From: Rosa chinensis
Lineage: Eukaryota; Streptophyta; Magnoliopsida; Rosales; Rosaceae
Direction: 5' to 3'
Length of the DNA: 64,000 nucleotides
Assembly: GCF_002994745.2 (NCBI RefSeq)
Contig: NC_037089.1
Location: forward strand, 83,228,347 to 83,292,346
Positions 23,143-35,038 of this stretch are shown one piece after another. The notes under the pieces were generated by a model. It was not told the origin of the DNA. It ran no database searches and saw nothing but the letters and a program-made list of their open reading frames with translations. Positions within the stretch are counted from its first letter, which is position 1. Every line of letters begins with the position of its first letter. The position numbers were made by a program, and so were the translations under genes.

Positions 23143-23475
23143 ATGTATCCTCCAGGTGGTGTTTATGCTCATCCGGGTATGATCACGATATGATGTTCTT
23201 CCTCCGATATGATTATGTACCCTCCCATCATCAATAAATCATATTAGGCGGTTTCAACTTGATTAACTAATTCGTTTCATCTACTTTTGTTAGACTCCTA
23301 CATCAGTACCACCAACAAATCCAGAGTCGGAAGGGAATGGCGCAGATGGGAAAGAGCGAGCTAGCTTCAGCCAAAAAACCCAAGGGAGCTGCAGGAAATA
23401 CAGGTTTGGTTAGTGGCAAGGCTGGGGAGAGTGGAAAAGCAACTTCTGGTTCTGGAATGATGGAGTTTCACAAAG
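23143..23475 (+). pseudogene. Captured exons of a G-box-binding bZIP factor (GBF type)
   Basis: The first fragment reads MYPPGGVYAHP, ending at a GT donor (23143-23176), a phrase typical of the proline-rich N-terminal half of plant GBF proteins. The second (23294-23475) follows an AG acceptor and reads TPTSVPPTNPESEGNGADGK. After a frame change it continues AKKPKGAAG...SGKAGESGKATSGSG, the linker region of GBF1-like bZIPs. It ends at another donor. The basic region and leucine zipper are absent. Known GBFs bind CACGTG elements in the nucleus; this fragment could not. It is internal to the CACTA element. Confidence 0.65.
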
Positions 23476-23696
23476 GTCAGTGGTCCTTGCATTGTATTCT
23501 TAGTGAATGAGCAAATAGTTAATTTCCACAGTACTGTGATGATTAATTTACGAAGTGGTTAATTTGAGGTGGACTATGAGAGATAGAACAAATTAGATTC
23601 AAGAAGATTATGAAACAGCTACTGAAATTCAATTGGTATAATATTGCTTACAGTTTCTTTGGTTCTTATGTTACAGTGGCATTTTGTGATCTGCAG

Positions 23697-23849
23697 GCTC
23701 TCCACATGGTTTTAGATAGCCCGATTAATAAAGCTGGGAAGTTGCAATGTGTGTATATGAAGACCAAGGATGGTAAACTTATTGAGATTAAAGTATTAAA
23801 CCATATGTTCGTATCCCAAGGACGTTTAAGCTATTCTCTGGTGTCATGT
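23697..23849 (+). pseudogene. Captured EMG1/NEP1 rRNA methyltransferase exon, frameshifted
   Basis: The exon lies between an AG acceptor and a GT donor. It reads ALHMVLDSPINKAGKLQCVY, then MKTKDGKLIEIK, and after a one-base shift PYVRIPRTFKLFSGVM. These match the start of the SPOUT-fold EMG1/NEP1 family (LDSPLNKAG...P.VRIPRTFKRF), which methylates a pseudouridine of 18S rRNA and helps build the small ribosomal subunit. Only one exon is present and the frameshift breaks it. It lies 220 bp downstream of the bZIP fragment inside the same CACTA element. Confidence 0.7.
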
Positions 23850-24314
23850 GTAAGTCCAACTTATTTCCTTGTCTTACATTATGCTTTATAAATTGTTTCT
23901 GTTCTGATAAAATGTGAGGAGGAATATCATCATCTTTTATAATAGAAATAATTGGTATTCCTTAGAGTCAAGTTTGGCGTCCTTGGAAAATCTTCTTGGG
24001 TTTTAAGTTGGACTATTGTGTTGTATATGTGGACATGTCAGCGGCACTTCATGAGTTCCACAGCTTTCTTTTGTTACATTGAGTGTAATAATGTAATTAG
24101 ATAGAAGAAGAAGTATAATTCATAAGCAATTCTAATGAAGAGAAAAGTCTTTTAAGAATAGAACGGAGATATATAAATGATTTAATGTTAGAATTATCAG
24201 TGCAGATCAGTCAGTGATTCATTGTATCATAAACAACCTAAAATGATTCAAGAGAGTGCAAGGCAGTAATATTTTTATTTTTCTTGCTAATGAACAATTT
24301 CCTTTCGGTTGCAG

Positions 24315-25215
24315 GTGACCTTCCTGTAGTAATATCATGTGCTAGTCTAGCCCTAGTAGATGCAGGGATAATGATGTATGACCTTGTTGCCTCAATCTCT
24401 GTGGTATTCATCTAGCCCAGTCTTTTTGACTTTCTCTTGATGACATTAAGCATACAACAAAAATTTAGCTTGTTATTTAGTTTGCAAGCATGACTTTTGT
24501 TCGTGCATAACCTGGAAGGAACGCACCTATAGAGAATTAAAACTTGAGCACATTGCACATGAAACAATGAAAAATGTGATTTCTGATCATCGCATTGTAT
24601 TTGATCTGTTGCTTTGGCATGCCAACTACATATCAAGTTTACTAGTAAGTTGCCTCCCTTAACTTATAAACTATACCTTTAGGAGAAACCATATACATTA
24701 ATACTGTTATAAGAATAATGTCATGCTTTCTTGTAAGATCTTTCTTCTCTTTAGTACCACATGGTCTGAACTCACCTCTTTACACTCCTCACCTGTAAGA
24801 GAAATATTGGAGCTACTCAAATATCTATAGCATGTGGTCTGTTACTTGAACATTTTTTGATATAAGCTATTAACGCATTTATAGTTCTTAGAAAATATAT
24901 AAATCAAATTTATATAAGTACAATAGCTATGCCTTCCTTAGATCTACAAATGAGTTTGTGTGCTATTATAATTAATGCCTTCCCATATCAAAGTCACTTT
25001 TATGCAGGTTTGATTCTTTTGTTGATTTTTTTTTTTTTTAACATGTCATTTCTCTGTTTATGGTGCCTAGTCTTGGAAAGAACCTAGTGATTGATCCTGT
25101 TTTGGAGGAAGAAAGTTACCAAGATGGAAGCTTAAAGCTTACTTGCAGGCCTTCTCGCTATGAAGTCACTCAGCTAACTATGTCAGGGGAATGGTCAACC
25201 CCAAAAATTAATGAG
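24315..25215 (+). pseudogene. Captured exosome RNase-PH-like subunit exons (MTR3/RRP41-like)
   Basis: Exon-like block 24315-24403 follows an AG acceptor and reads DLPVVISCASLALVDAGIMM then YDLVASISV, ending at GT. Block 25071-25215 reads SLGKNLVIDPVLEEESYQDG, then SLKLTCRPSRYEVTQLTMSG and EWSTPKINE, ending at GT. Both fit the C-terminal half of the plant exosome ring subunit MTR3 (RRP41-like). That protein is part of the nine-subunit core that guides RNA to degradation and processing. The two blocks are in the right order with an intron of 667 bp. The N-terminal exons and the final exon were not seen. It is part of the CACTA cargo. Confidence 0.7.
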
Positions 25216-25639
25216 GTATGCAGTCGGCTGATTTATTCCTTGTTCTATTATATGCTGTTCTTACTTATCTTACCATTCAGATGGGAGAATGTAATATATG
25301 AAGGTTATCTTTGAGTTGTGCTTTAGTTACTTCTTGCAAGCTTGCCTATGTGGGTCATGATTCGAAGATTTTATTTGTAGTTGATGAAACACTTTAATTC
25401 GAAGTCAATTTGGATTTTTATAGATCACTGCTCAAGAATCTTTGTTATGGATAGGAAATTTTATTTTTTTATTTTTTTATTTTAGGATAGGGGTTTCCAT
25501 TTGCACAAAGACTGATGGGCATCAATTAAATTTCGGCCAGAAAATTCCTGTCAGCTTCATAGTTATTCCTTAACTTGCATGGTTGTTATCAGCTTCGTAG
25601 TTGTTGCTTAACCTTCATGGTTTTGCATTGGATTATCAT

Positions 25640-26145
25640 CTGAACAGAAAATGCAGCTCCATTCAACTTTTTCTTATCTGACTACCCAATTTTTCAATGG
25701 CAGCCCACCGGAATCAGGAACAAATGAGCTTCTCATCAACACGGATGAAGCACTAACAACAGACAAATATCTCCAAAGAACGCATGTAGATTATTTTGAT
25801 GACAACTAACCACCTTTGCAATTCTTATGTTATTTTTTGTTTCTTTGTTTAGTGTATTGTTTTTCACATGTAATTATATGAGTCCAGTTATTAGAACACT
25901 TGTGTCTTTTGTTTGACAGCTTTTGGGACCAAGAGAGTAGAACAACAGAACTTGTGGTTGCAGCTATGAAGACAAGCAAGATGTCCGAGGTCAAGTTACA
26001 TACATGTATGTTTTCAAGGTTGTTTGAAACTGTAGGTGTGGTACTTTCATATGGCATTGCTGGTAGAAGAGAAAGGGGAGCAAGGGTAGAAGCTCGTGAG
26101 CTTAAGAAAGATGATGAAGTGTGGCTGGTCGGGAGAGCAGTTTAG
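25640..26145 (+). pseudogene. Unrecognised exon-like fragments in the CACTA interior
   Basis: Open stretches read ...NTDEALTTDKYLQRTHVDYF with a stop, and later SFWDQESRTTELVVAAMKTSKMSE. The second follows a tgacag acceptor and continues to LKKDDEVWLVGRA. Composition and splice-like borders resemble host exons, but I do not recognise the protein. It could be one more captured gene or 3'-untranslated sequence of the preceding fragment. Confidence 0.35.
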
Positions 26146-26389
26146 AGCACCAGATGATCTGGTATTTTCATATTATGTGGATTTAACTCGTAGAGTTATA
26201 GTTTGCTTGATTGATGTAATGAGATCTGGATACTTAGCTTGTACGTTTTCAAATGAAATTAATTATAATGATAATTTGATTGAAGTGTTTCTCTTACCAT
26301 TACAATTAAAAATTTTAGACCAGATTTCTTAATATGGTGTTGTGCAACTGCACTTGCTAAGACATACTAACCAAATGAAGCTGATGCCT

Positions 26390-27250
26390 AAACCAACATC
26401 AAACAACAGAATTCAAGCAAAGGTCTTTTGTTAACAGTCTTATACATCGACATATAACTGTGGTTTCTAATTGAATCACACAACAGAAAGACCCAAGAAA
26501 GGTCATGCCTCTATATATTCAGACGACAGATTTATGTCATTTTAATTAGAAAGCCACAATAGAACATAAGAAATATATGTTGTCCTCAATTGATTCAGAC
26601 AACAGAAAAAATCCAAGATAGTTCAAATCTCCATATATTCACACAACAGATTTTTGTCGTCTTAGTGAAATACAAACGATAGAGTTTTATGAAAAGATGT
26701 TGTGCAAAAACCTTTATAACAATATATAACTGTCGTTTTGTTACATCTGCAACAACAACATCGACATATAACTGTGGTTTCTAATTGAATCACACAACAG
26801 AAAGACCCAAGAAAGTTCAAGTCTCTATATATTCAAACGACTTATTTATGTCGTTTTAAATAAAAAGAAACAATAGAACATGGTAAACATATGTCGTCCA
26901 AAATAAATTCACACAACAGAAAATAACCAAGATAGTTCATATCTCCATATATTCATACAACAGATTTCTGTTGTCTCAATTCAATACATACGATAGAGAT
27001 TTATGAAAAGATGTTGTGTGGAATTCGTTATAACAACATATAACTGTCGTTTCATTACATTTTCAACCACAGAAAGTCATAATTCGGCTTATCTCACCAT
27101 AATCAGACAACAGATTATTGGTGGCCTATGTTGTTTGAGTGAAATATAGACCACGGGTAATATCTGTCGTCTGAAGGACTAAGAGACATCACGCCAGGAG
27201 ACAACAGAAATTTTATGAATCAGACGACAGATTATATCTGTCGTCTGATG
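26390..27250. repeat. 3' subterminal repeat array of the CACTA element
   Basis: Many copies of 'cacaacagaaagacccaaga', 'tctccatatattcayacaac' and 'acagattt.tgtcgt' occur in both orientations, with two larger direct units of about 300 bp (26450-26750 and 26755-27055). In CACTA elements such motifs are transposase binding sites. Confidence 0.8.
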
Positions 27251-27267
27251 ACTTTGGTGACATAGTG

Positions 27268-27273
27268 ATATAT

Positions 27274-27355
<82 letters not shown>

Positions 27356-27394
27356 CTATATATATATATATATAATTATATATATATATATAAA

Positions 27395-27434
<40 letters not shown>

Positions 27435-27684
27435 CTATATATATATATAATTATATATATATATATATATAAACACACACACACATATATAAATATATAT
27501 ACATATATATAAACACACACACACATATAATATATATCTATATATATATATATATTTATTTATTATGCGGTAATGCATATATATCTTTTCTATATATATA
27601 TAACACACACACACACACACACAAATATATATCTATGTGTGAGTGTGTGTGTATATATATTTATAAACACACACACACATATCT

Positions 27685-27721
<37 letters not shown>

Positions 27722-27722
27722 A
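27268..27722. repeat. Compound (TA)n/(CA)n microsatellite
   Basis: About 450 bp of alternating TA and CA runs with small interruptions, including TAATTATA and one tattatgcggtaatgcata island. It follows the right end of the CACTA element. The valine-cysteine and tyrosine-isoleucine reading frames here are translations of the repeat. Confidence 0.95.
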
Positions 27723-27899
27723 TATTTTACGGGCTTTTACGGGCCGGGCCGGGTTTTTGCGGGCTTTTGGCGGGCCTGCCCTCGGCCCACCGAGGCAGGC
27801 TTTTGCGGGTTTTTTGACGGGCCGGGCCGGGCTAAAAGCCCTCAGGGCCGGCGGGCCTCCATCGACCCACTTGATCCGCGGGCTTTTTGATGAGGCCTA

Positions 27900-30740
27900 A
27901 AGCTCACTACCCTGATCATCCTATTCAGTTGATTCGACTTGATAATGCTGGGGAGTTTACATCAAAAACTTTCGATGACTATTGCATGTCATTGGGGATT
28001 GATGTAGAGCATCCAATTCCCCATGTTCATACCCAAAATGGTCTCGCAGAAGCTTCTATCAAATAACTACATATGATAGCGCGGACATTGGTTATGCGCA
28101 CTAATCTCCCTGTTTCTGCTTGGGGATATGCAATATTGCATGCAACGACGCTAATTCGTCTACGACCCACTACAACCCAATCTTACTCTGCTAGTGACTG
28201 GGTACGTTACAGCTAGTGACTGGGTACGAACCTGATATCTCGCACTTACGCATTTTTGGGTGTGCCATTTATGTGCCTATTACATGCTGCCACAGCTTAC
28301 TAAGATGGGTCCACAACGACGAATGGGCATTTACGTTGGATATGAATCTCCAACCATCGTCCGCTATCTTCAACTTTTGACAGGCGATCTCTTTACCGCT
28401 AGATTTGCGGATTGTCACTTTGATGAGACAGTCTTCCCATCGTTAGGGGGAGATAAGAACACATATGTTCAACATGAACGACAGGAATTGTCATGGTCTG
28501 TCCCCACTATGTCTCATCTTTATCCCCGTACCGCACAGTCTGAACTTGAAGTGCGAAGAATAATCGAGCTCCAGAACGTAAAAGACACTCTGCCTGATGC
28601 TTTTTCTGATGTTGCCAAAGTGACAAGATCACACATACCTGCTGCAAACATGCCTGCAAGGATTGATGTTCCAAATAATGGACATAACGCCACTCCTGTG
28701 ACACCAGGAGATGGCACCATTGCCCAGAATGGCAATGATGTGGCGTCTATGGCCACAGCTCCCGCAAGGAAGCGCGGTAGACCAATTGGTTCGAAGGATA
28801 CTCACCCTAGAAAGAAAGCCAATGAGGCACAAACAAATCCTTTGATCATCGATACTCAGAATCCGTCCCATGAGAATGTTCCGGATTATGGTTACGTCCA
28901 AGAGACATCATTGGGGGACGCCTCAATGTCAGAACCTATTCCTGAGAACGTGGAGATCTCTATAAATTACACTAGTGTACATGGGACGTGGGAAAGAAAC
29001 TCCATCATCATTGATGATGTATTCGCATATTCAGTGGCGCGTGAGATTATTGAGACCTATGACATCGAACCACGCTCTATTGATGAATGCTAACGTAGAG
29101 CTGACTGGCCAAAATGGAAAGATGCGATCCAGGCAGAACTTGATTCTCTAGAGAAAAGAAAGGTATTCGGACCAGTTGTGCCAATACCGCCTAACACCAA
29201 ACCAGTTGGTCACAAATGGGTATTCGTTAGAAAGCGTAATGAGAAAAACAAGATTGTAAGGTACAAAGCTCACCTTGTGGCCCAAGGCTTCTCACAACGC
29301 CCTGGAATCGACTACGAGGAGACCTATTCTCCCGTAATGGATGTAATAACGTTCCACTACCTTGTCAGTTTGGTAGTTTCTGAAAAACTGAACATGCGGC
29401 TTATGGATGTGGTTACTGTGTATCTATATGGGGATCTAGATATGGAAATATATATGAAGGTCCCAGATGGACTTCAGTTACCCAAATCAAGTGGCTCCAA
29501 ACCACGGAGCGCATTTGCGATTAGATTGAAACGCTCACTATATAGATTGAAACAATCCGGACGGATGTGGTATAACCGGCTAAGTGACTACTTGATTGGT
29601 AATGGATATGTCAACAATGAACTATGCCCATGTGTGTTCATAAAAATGACAAGTTCCGGATTTGCAATAGTAGCGGTTTATGTCGATGACATGAACACAA
29701 TTGGCACCCTTAAAGAGTTAAGGAAAATCGCTGAACACTTGAAATCCGAAAACACGGTTTTGTCTCGATTTAGAACTTGAGCACCATAGAGATGGTATCC
29801 TGATTCATCAATCAGCTTATACCCAAAAGATGCTTAGGTGTTTCAACACTAACAAGATTAAGCCTTCAAGCACTCCAATGGTCGTCCGTAGTCTTAATCC
29901 AAAGAAGGATCAATTCCATCCAAAAGATGACGACGAAGAAGTGCTAGAGGCAGAAATGCCCTACCTAAGTGCAATAGGCGCATTATTGTACTTAGCATAA
30001 TGCACAAGACCGGAAATCTCATTCGCTGTGCACTTGCTTGCTAGATATAGCTCTGCGCCAACACGACACCATTGGACTGGTGTTAAAGATATCTTTCGAT
30101 ACCTAAGTGGTACGATCGATATGAGCTTGTTCTATCCCTACAGAGAGACGATGGATTCAGACCCATCGAGTGCCAGGGACGCCACACACGGTGGATTACG
30201 TTCCCTCTCCCCATCCTAAAACAATATAAGTGTTTTGGAAGGTTTTACTGATGCTGGGTACCTCTCTGACCTACACAAAGGCCACTCCCAAAATGGTTAT
30301 GTTTTCACCATAGGAAAGACCGCAATATCTTGGAGGTCTACAAAGCAAACCTTAGTCGCTACCTCTTCAAATCATGCAGAGATTATTGCTCTTTACGAAG
30401 CAGTTCATGAATGTATATGGCTTCGATCCATAGTTACACATGTTCGAAGCAATTGTGGTATGAAGTCTACCATAGATGAGCCAACAAGAATTTATAAGGA
30501 TAATGCTGCTTACATTGAACAAATGAAGCAAGGCTACATTAAAGGTGACAACACCAAGCACATATCGCTTAAATTCTTTTACAATCAGTAACAACAGAAT
30601 CTCCTCAAGATCAAAGTGAACCATGTTCGATCTAAGGACAATGTGGCGGACTTGTTTACTAAGTCATTACCTAAATCCACGTTCGAGAAACATGTTGCAA
30701 GAATTGGCTTGCAGAAATTATCTGAACTCCCATGATCGTA
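27900..30740 (+). pseudogene. Copia integrase C-part, reverse transcriptase and RNase H
   Basis: The integrase resumes after the hAT target duplication: LIRLDNAGEFTSKTFDDYCM, then HVHTQNGLAEASIK and a stop. The segment 28260-29093 carries GPQRRMGIYVGY, DLFTARFADCHFDE and the linker region to SIDEC and a stop. The reverse transcriptase follows (29100-29780): KPVGHKWVFVRKRNEKNKIV, LVAQGFSQRPGIDY, SLYRLKQSGRMWYNRL and the catalytic YVDDM. RNase H (30010-30600) shows RYSSAPTRHHWTGVKDIFRY, then FTDAGYLSDLHKGHSQNGYV and SWRSTKQTLVATSSNHAEI. Premature stops occur near 28062, 29091, 29778 and 30217, and a short tandem duplication at 28190-28230 shifts the frame. All Copia Pol domains are present but none is expressible. 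Confidence 0.9.
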
Positions 30741-30927
30741 GTCATCAGGGGAGGTGCAGACATCAAGGGGAGATGTCTACATGTTCACCTCGAAACGTGA
30801 AGGGTGTGTTGTGCTCTTTTTCCCCTTCGACCGAGGTTATTTTTTGTCCCACTGGGTTTTTGTTACTCGGCAAGGTTTTTAACAAGGCAATGAGAAAAGC
30901 ACCGCGTTTGGGCAACACAAGGGGGAA

Positions 30928-31121
30928 TGTTCAAGTAAAACCCTAATTTGTGTTTAGCCCAAACTCTAGGTTACTTGACCTAGTGGTAATAAGGTTAAAT
31001 TAGAATGATCTAGATTCCTATTCAATGTACGATTACTTTCCAGCTATGATTGAGATTCTATGCCCCTATTATCAATGAGAATACACAGCAACTTCCTTTC
31101 AATTTCAGTTTCTCTCCAACA
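30928..31121 (+). repeat. 3' LTR of the Copia element
   Basis: This LTR is 194 bp, preceded by the polypurine tract aagggggaa and followed by the target duplication ACTTA. Relative to the 5' LTR it lacks 25 bp including the TATATAAAG box. Confidence 0.9.
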
Positions 31122-31195
31122 ACTTAATTATTTTCAAAATATTTTGTTGTTGCAAGTTTTCCTTAATTATATGTGAAGTGGTATTTTTCCAAAAG

Positions 31196-34179
31196 GAATA
31201 TTTACATTGGAACATCATCAAATGAAGAGGGTTTCAGCCCTGAGGAATGTTGCACCTTCCGTGGCAACTTTGCCAAAACTGGCGTCGTTTTATGGCAAAC
31301 ATTCATGCTGCTGGATAATATCATGGAAAGTTGGGACAATATTCCGGAGCAGCTGTTTGGGGTAGTAGTCCGTACATCGCAGGCATATATATATTGCTAC
31401 TGGGAAGTGGGAACTTATACATGGTTCGGGAAAATGTAAGCCAATGTCAAGAAAACCAAAATAATAATTCAACAATACCCACTTATCCAGATGCATGTAT
31501 GGAGCCGGATAATCATGGAAACACAATCCTAGCACTTCATTTGGACACCGGAAAAATCCAATGGTACCGCCAGTTGGGTGGCTACGACGTATGGTTTGTT
31601 GAGTGTTTGGTTAATCCTTCAACTTACCCCCCGGACCAAATGAGGATGCTGATTTTGGGGAAGCTCCAATGATGCTAAGTCCATATGTGAACGGAACCAA
31701 GCGAGATGTAGTTGTTGCTGTTCAGAAAAGTGGGTTTGCTTGGGCTCTGGATCGAAATAACGGCAGCCTTGTCTGGTCTATGGTGAGTTGGTTATCATTT
31801 TACCAAATTTATTGATCAAATACGTACATACAATGTTAATGAATATTGATGAGTCTCAATATGAAAGTATCACACAGTCACATTATCTATGCTATTAATA
31901 AGAGGTTTTGTTAGCCAGAATAAAAAAAATTTGACACATTTAACCCTGAAAGATTAAAATATTTTGAGAATAAATTAAATCACAAGGGTAAATATGACAA
32001 TTATAAAATATATTTTTATTAAGAAAATTAAAAAAAAATTTATCCTACAACCACCACTTTTGTCTCCCATTATTTTCTCTCTGCAATATATACCTGTTTT
32101 ATTTCATTTATTTTCTTTAAAAAATATATAAAAAAACTATTATACATGCAGAACATGTGAAGGCTAGTTTGAAAAAAATAAAACCATGGTGGTAAGCAAA
32201 TTTAGTAAACTTTTAATTAGATTTGCATTTCTATCTACTCAACTAAGCACAAAGCACAGTGATTAAGTAAACCTAATTTCTTACATTTATTGTTTAACTA
32301 CCACTATGCCGGTCATATTTATCTGAATACATAGAGCTATGAAATGTACGTAGGAAGCAGGGCCTGGCGGGATTGCTAGAGGAGGAACTTGGAGAGCAGC
32401 CACATACAAGAAAAGGGTGTACACTAACATTGCCAACTCTGATCGAAAAAACTTTACTCTTAGGCCATCAAACAACATAACAACTTCTGGTGGATGGGTG
32501 GCGATGGATCCTCGAAATGGCAAGATCCTTTGGTCAACAGTGGATCCTGACAATGCAACGGCTAATGGGCCAGTTAGTGTGGTGTTTGCCTTAAAATCGT
32601 CTCGGCCTAAATGAGGGCCGAGGGACCTGTGGTTGAATCGTCCTTCTGAAATTGTGCGGGCGTGCCAACTCGCGGCCGAATGGCCGAGCGAGGTTCAGAT
32701 CTGATTTGTGCTTGTATCTGACTGCTTTCAAACGATTGTAGACCAAGGAAGGGTCGACCGTTAGGCTCTAAAGCCTCTATTGCAAGGACTTCGGCTAGGC
32801 ATCAATCCTGACCAGGATCTTCTATCACATTCACTTCTTGGGTAAACTCAAAGGTTCGAGTGACAAACGAGAGATCTATCGGGTGAAGATACTAGCAAAT
32901 CAAGGAGAAGACGAAGGTGAAGTGGACTCGGTTGTCAAAGCGTTGTGAGATGATATGTGTGTGAACAACGAATCGCATCGACACAATCCGGACTGGCCGA
33001 AAGAGATCAATGAACAATAATTCTACGTTACTAATTAACTACTCCTAAGTGCGAAAAGTAAAGTGCATATAAAGTAAATGAACAAGAAAGTGAAGTGCTT
33101 GAATGTAAGGCATTGAATTGAAACTGAGAAACTAGAATGGATAAACAAGTTGTGAAAGTTGAATCGAAAGTAAAGTACCTAAGAGATAGCAAGAGACAAG
33201 TTTGTGAGTAAAAGTTGTATATTGATTTGTTTGTACAGTGCATGACCCTTTACAATGAGTTTAAAGCTCCTATATATACATATCAAACCCTAGCTAGGCT
33301 AACTTGCTCTCTAAGATGTGGAATTCAAGTAGGATTCATCTTCCTTTTTTGGGTTGATTCATCCATAAATGTTATGATTCGGCTGATATCTGAAATCTTC
33401 ACAATTGAGATCCTTAAATGATTTGAACTCTTTCCTTGTGAGGATTCCTTCCTTGACTCCTCGGCCGATGTTTGTCAGTTGGGCTTGGCCGAGCATATCT
33501 AAGCTCTTTCTCAGCCCATCTGCGTAGTCACTCATTTGAACTTGGATTTTCCAACCATGTAACCGTGTGATCCACTTTCATCATCTTTTGGGTTGTTCAA
33601 CCCAAAATCTCAAACCTTGGCTGAGTGATTGAACGATGTCTTTATCTTAGACTCAAAACTCTAATCTCGGTCGAGTGACCGAACAACGCCCAATCATACG
33701 ACTCAAAACTATAATCTCGATCAAGTGACCGAGAAACTCTGATTTCGGTCAACACCTTTATTTCGGCCGTATGATCTAAACTTTATATTCTCGGTCGACC
33801 TAATGCTTATTTGACTAATTTCCTCATCTCAGCTGAATGGCCAATTAATTTCATTCTTGGCCGAATGATCGTGTGACTTCATTCTTAGCCCTTACTTAAT
33901 CTCAGTCAAAATTCTCTCTCATCCAACAGCGAGAGCTTAGTAGGTCGACGTGCAAAAAATAGGTGCAAACACGTGGCTAATGCTGTCTTATTCATCGGAT
34001 CCACTAATCCGCGAGGGCTGATCTACGCGATGAATGCCAAAACCGGTGAAATCCTGTGGTCGTACGATACTGGAGCAACCGTTTACGGTGGGATGTCCAT
34101 AAGCAATGGGTGCATTTACGTTGGCAATGGATATGCGGTTAATCTTGGAGCTTTTTTGCCGTTTACGGCGGCAAATTAA
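31196..34179 (+). pseudogene. P1: PVADH-like pseudogene, exons 3-4
   Basis: Exon 3 (31196-31782) follows an AAAAG acceptor: IYIGTSSNEEGFSPEECCTF, then after frame breaks ENVSQCQENQNNNST (as ENQ-NNNST), PDACMEPDNHGNTILAL and KIQWYRQLGGYDVWFVECLV. A further shift lies at TYPPDQ before DADFGEAPMML-like sequence and VVVAVQKSGFAWALDRN. Exon 4 starts at 32354 (EAGPGGI-like, then KKRVYTNIANSDRKNFTLRP and GGWVAMDPRNGKILWST). It is split at 32583 by a solo LTR and resumes at 33977 with VANAVLFIGST...TGEILWSYDTGATVYGGMSI and SNGCIYVGNGY. The reading frame ends early at 34179 without the usual SLFAFCV terminus. Together with 6540-7217 this is one dead gene. Confidence 0.85.
32583..33971. mobile_element. 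Solo LTR in P1 exon 4
   Basis: The insert starts TGTTTGCC and ends GGTGCAAACA. It is 1389 bp, bounded by TG...CA with an inverted TGTTTGC/GCAAACA terminus. It is flanked by TGTGG (32578-32582) and CGTGG (33972-33976), a 5-bp target duplication with one change. Removing it restores GTTAGTGTGGCTAATG, the exon sequence seen in P2. It has a TATATATA box near 33271 and many ctcggtcgagtgaccga motifs, but no coding domains, PBS or PPT, so it is a solo LTR or a very small LTR element. Confidence 0.8.
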
Positions 34180-35038
34180 ACGTGTTGATTATTAACTACG
34201 GTGTTAATTGAAAAGACGCATAGTTAATAATGCATCTCGATCTGTAAGTGAGATGCGAAATCATATTTGCATTATTAGTTAGGGATGCCGTGTCTACATA
34301 AAACCTGCAAATAACTTGGGGTCTGCTATATTCCAATGAAGGATAACATATACAGCAATCGCTTTATTTTTTTGCTTGTTTTGTTCTGTTTCTTCTTTAA
34401 CCTAGTGGAGTACTATTTATCAGATATCAACTAATATATTCAACCTAATCTACAATCATTTATGACGAAAAATGATTGTTAATTAGACCTAAAAATTTGT
34501 ATTAGGCTTCCATTTTTGGTTCTACCTTGCCGCGTGCAAAGCCGCAAGTGGTAATCAAAGATAAAATTGTTTTTGTTTTCTAGCTTAATTTATTCTGTAA
34601 ACTGCTCCTCAGTACGTTGTTGCTAGATCTTATTGTATTATACGGCTAATTCATTTTCACGCAGACTAAGTAATGAATTAACCCTATTTTTTGCAATCAT
34701 GCATGACGATAAATGCGTGGATATATAATCTAATTCGTTCCGCATTGTCATCTTCCAAAGCCGGCCACAACATAACTATGATTATATATATGAAAACCAG
34801 CCAGAAGGTGCGCCACGGGTAAACTTTCTGTGTAAAAAAAAGACACATATAATCAATCGAATGCGACCGTATTCTATAAACAACTAGTGTATCGAATAAA
34901 TAAGCAAACTATAAATTCCTCATTCAACCCTAATTCCTTTATATATTCGCGACTCATTGAGATGAGAACGTACTCTTTAATTTGTTTCTTCTAATAGCAT
35001 GATTGTGTAGGTAGCCTAGCCTATACTACTTTTGATTC
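34180..35038. other. Intergenic region and probable P2 promoter
   Basis: No gene seen. A TATA-like ttatatatt lies at about 34939, roughly 100 bp before the P2 start codon, a plausible promoter position. Confidence 0.4.

Larger units (their letters stand above)
22035..27267 (+). mobile_element. Non-autonomous CACTA (En/Spm) transposon with captured host gene fragments
   Basis: The terminal inverted repeat is CACTATGTCA at 22035 and TGACATAGTG ending at 27267. The 3-bp target duplication is ATA (22032-22034 and 27268-27270), as expected for CACTA elements. Subterminal repeats of cagacaacaga and tctgtcgtctga in both orientations occupy about 22060-22320 and 26390-27250. I found no TNPA/TNPD-type transposase. 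Instead the interior holds exon-like fragments of several unrelated genes with their splice signals, all in the + orientation: GBF-type bZIP, EMG1/NEP1, and an MTR3-like exosome subunit. It sits in TA-repeat DNA of the hAT element. Confidence 0.88.

Noticed and set aside
27213..27817. Open frames rich in Val-Cys or Tyr-Ile
   Set aside because: They are translations of CA and TA microsatellites; the same applies to the frames at 12619-12813 and 21242-21511.
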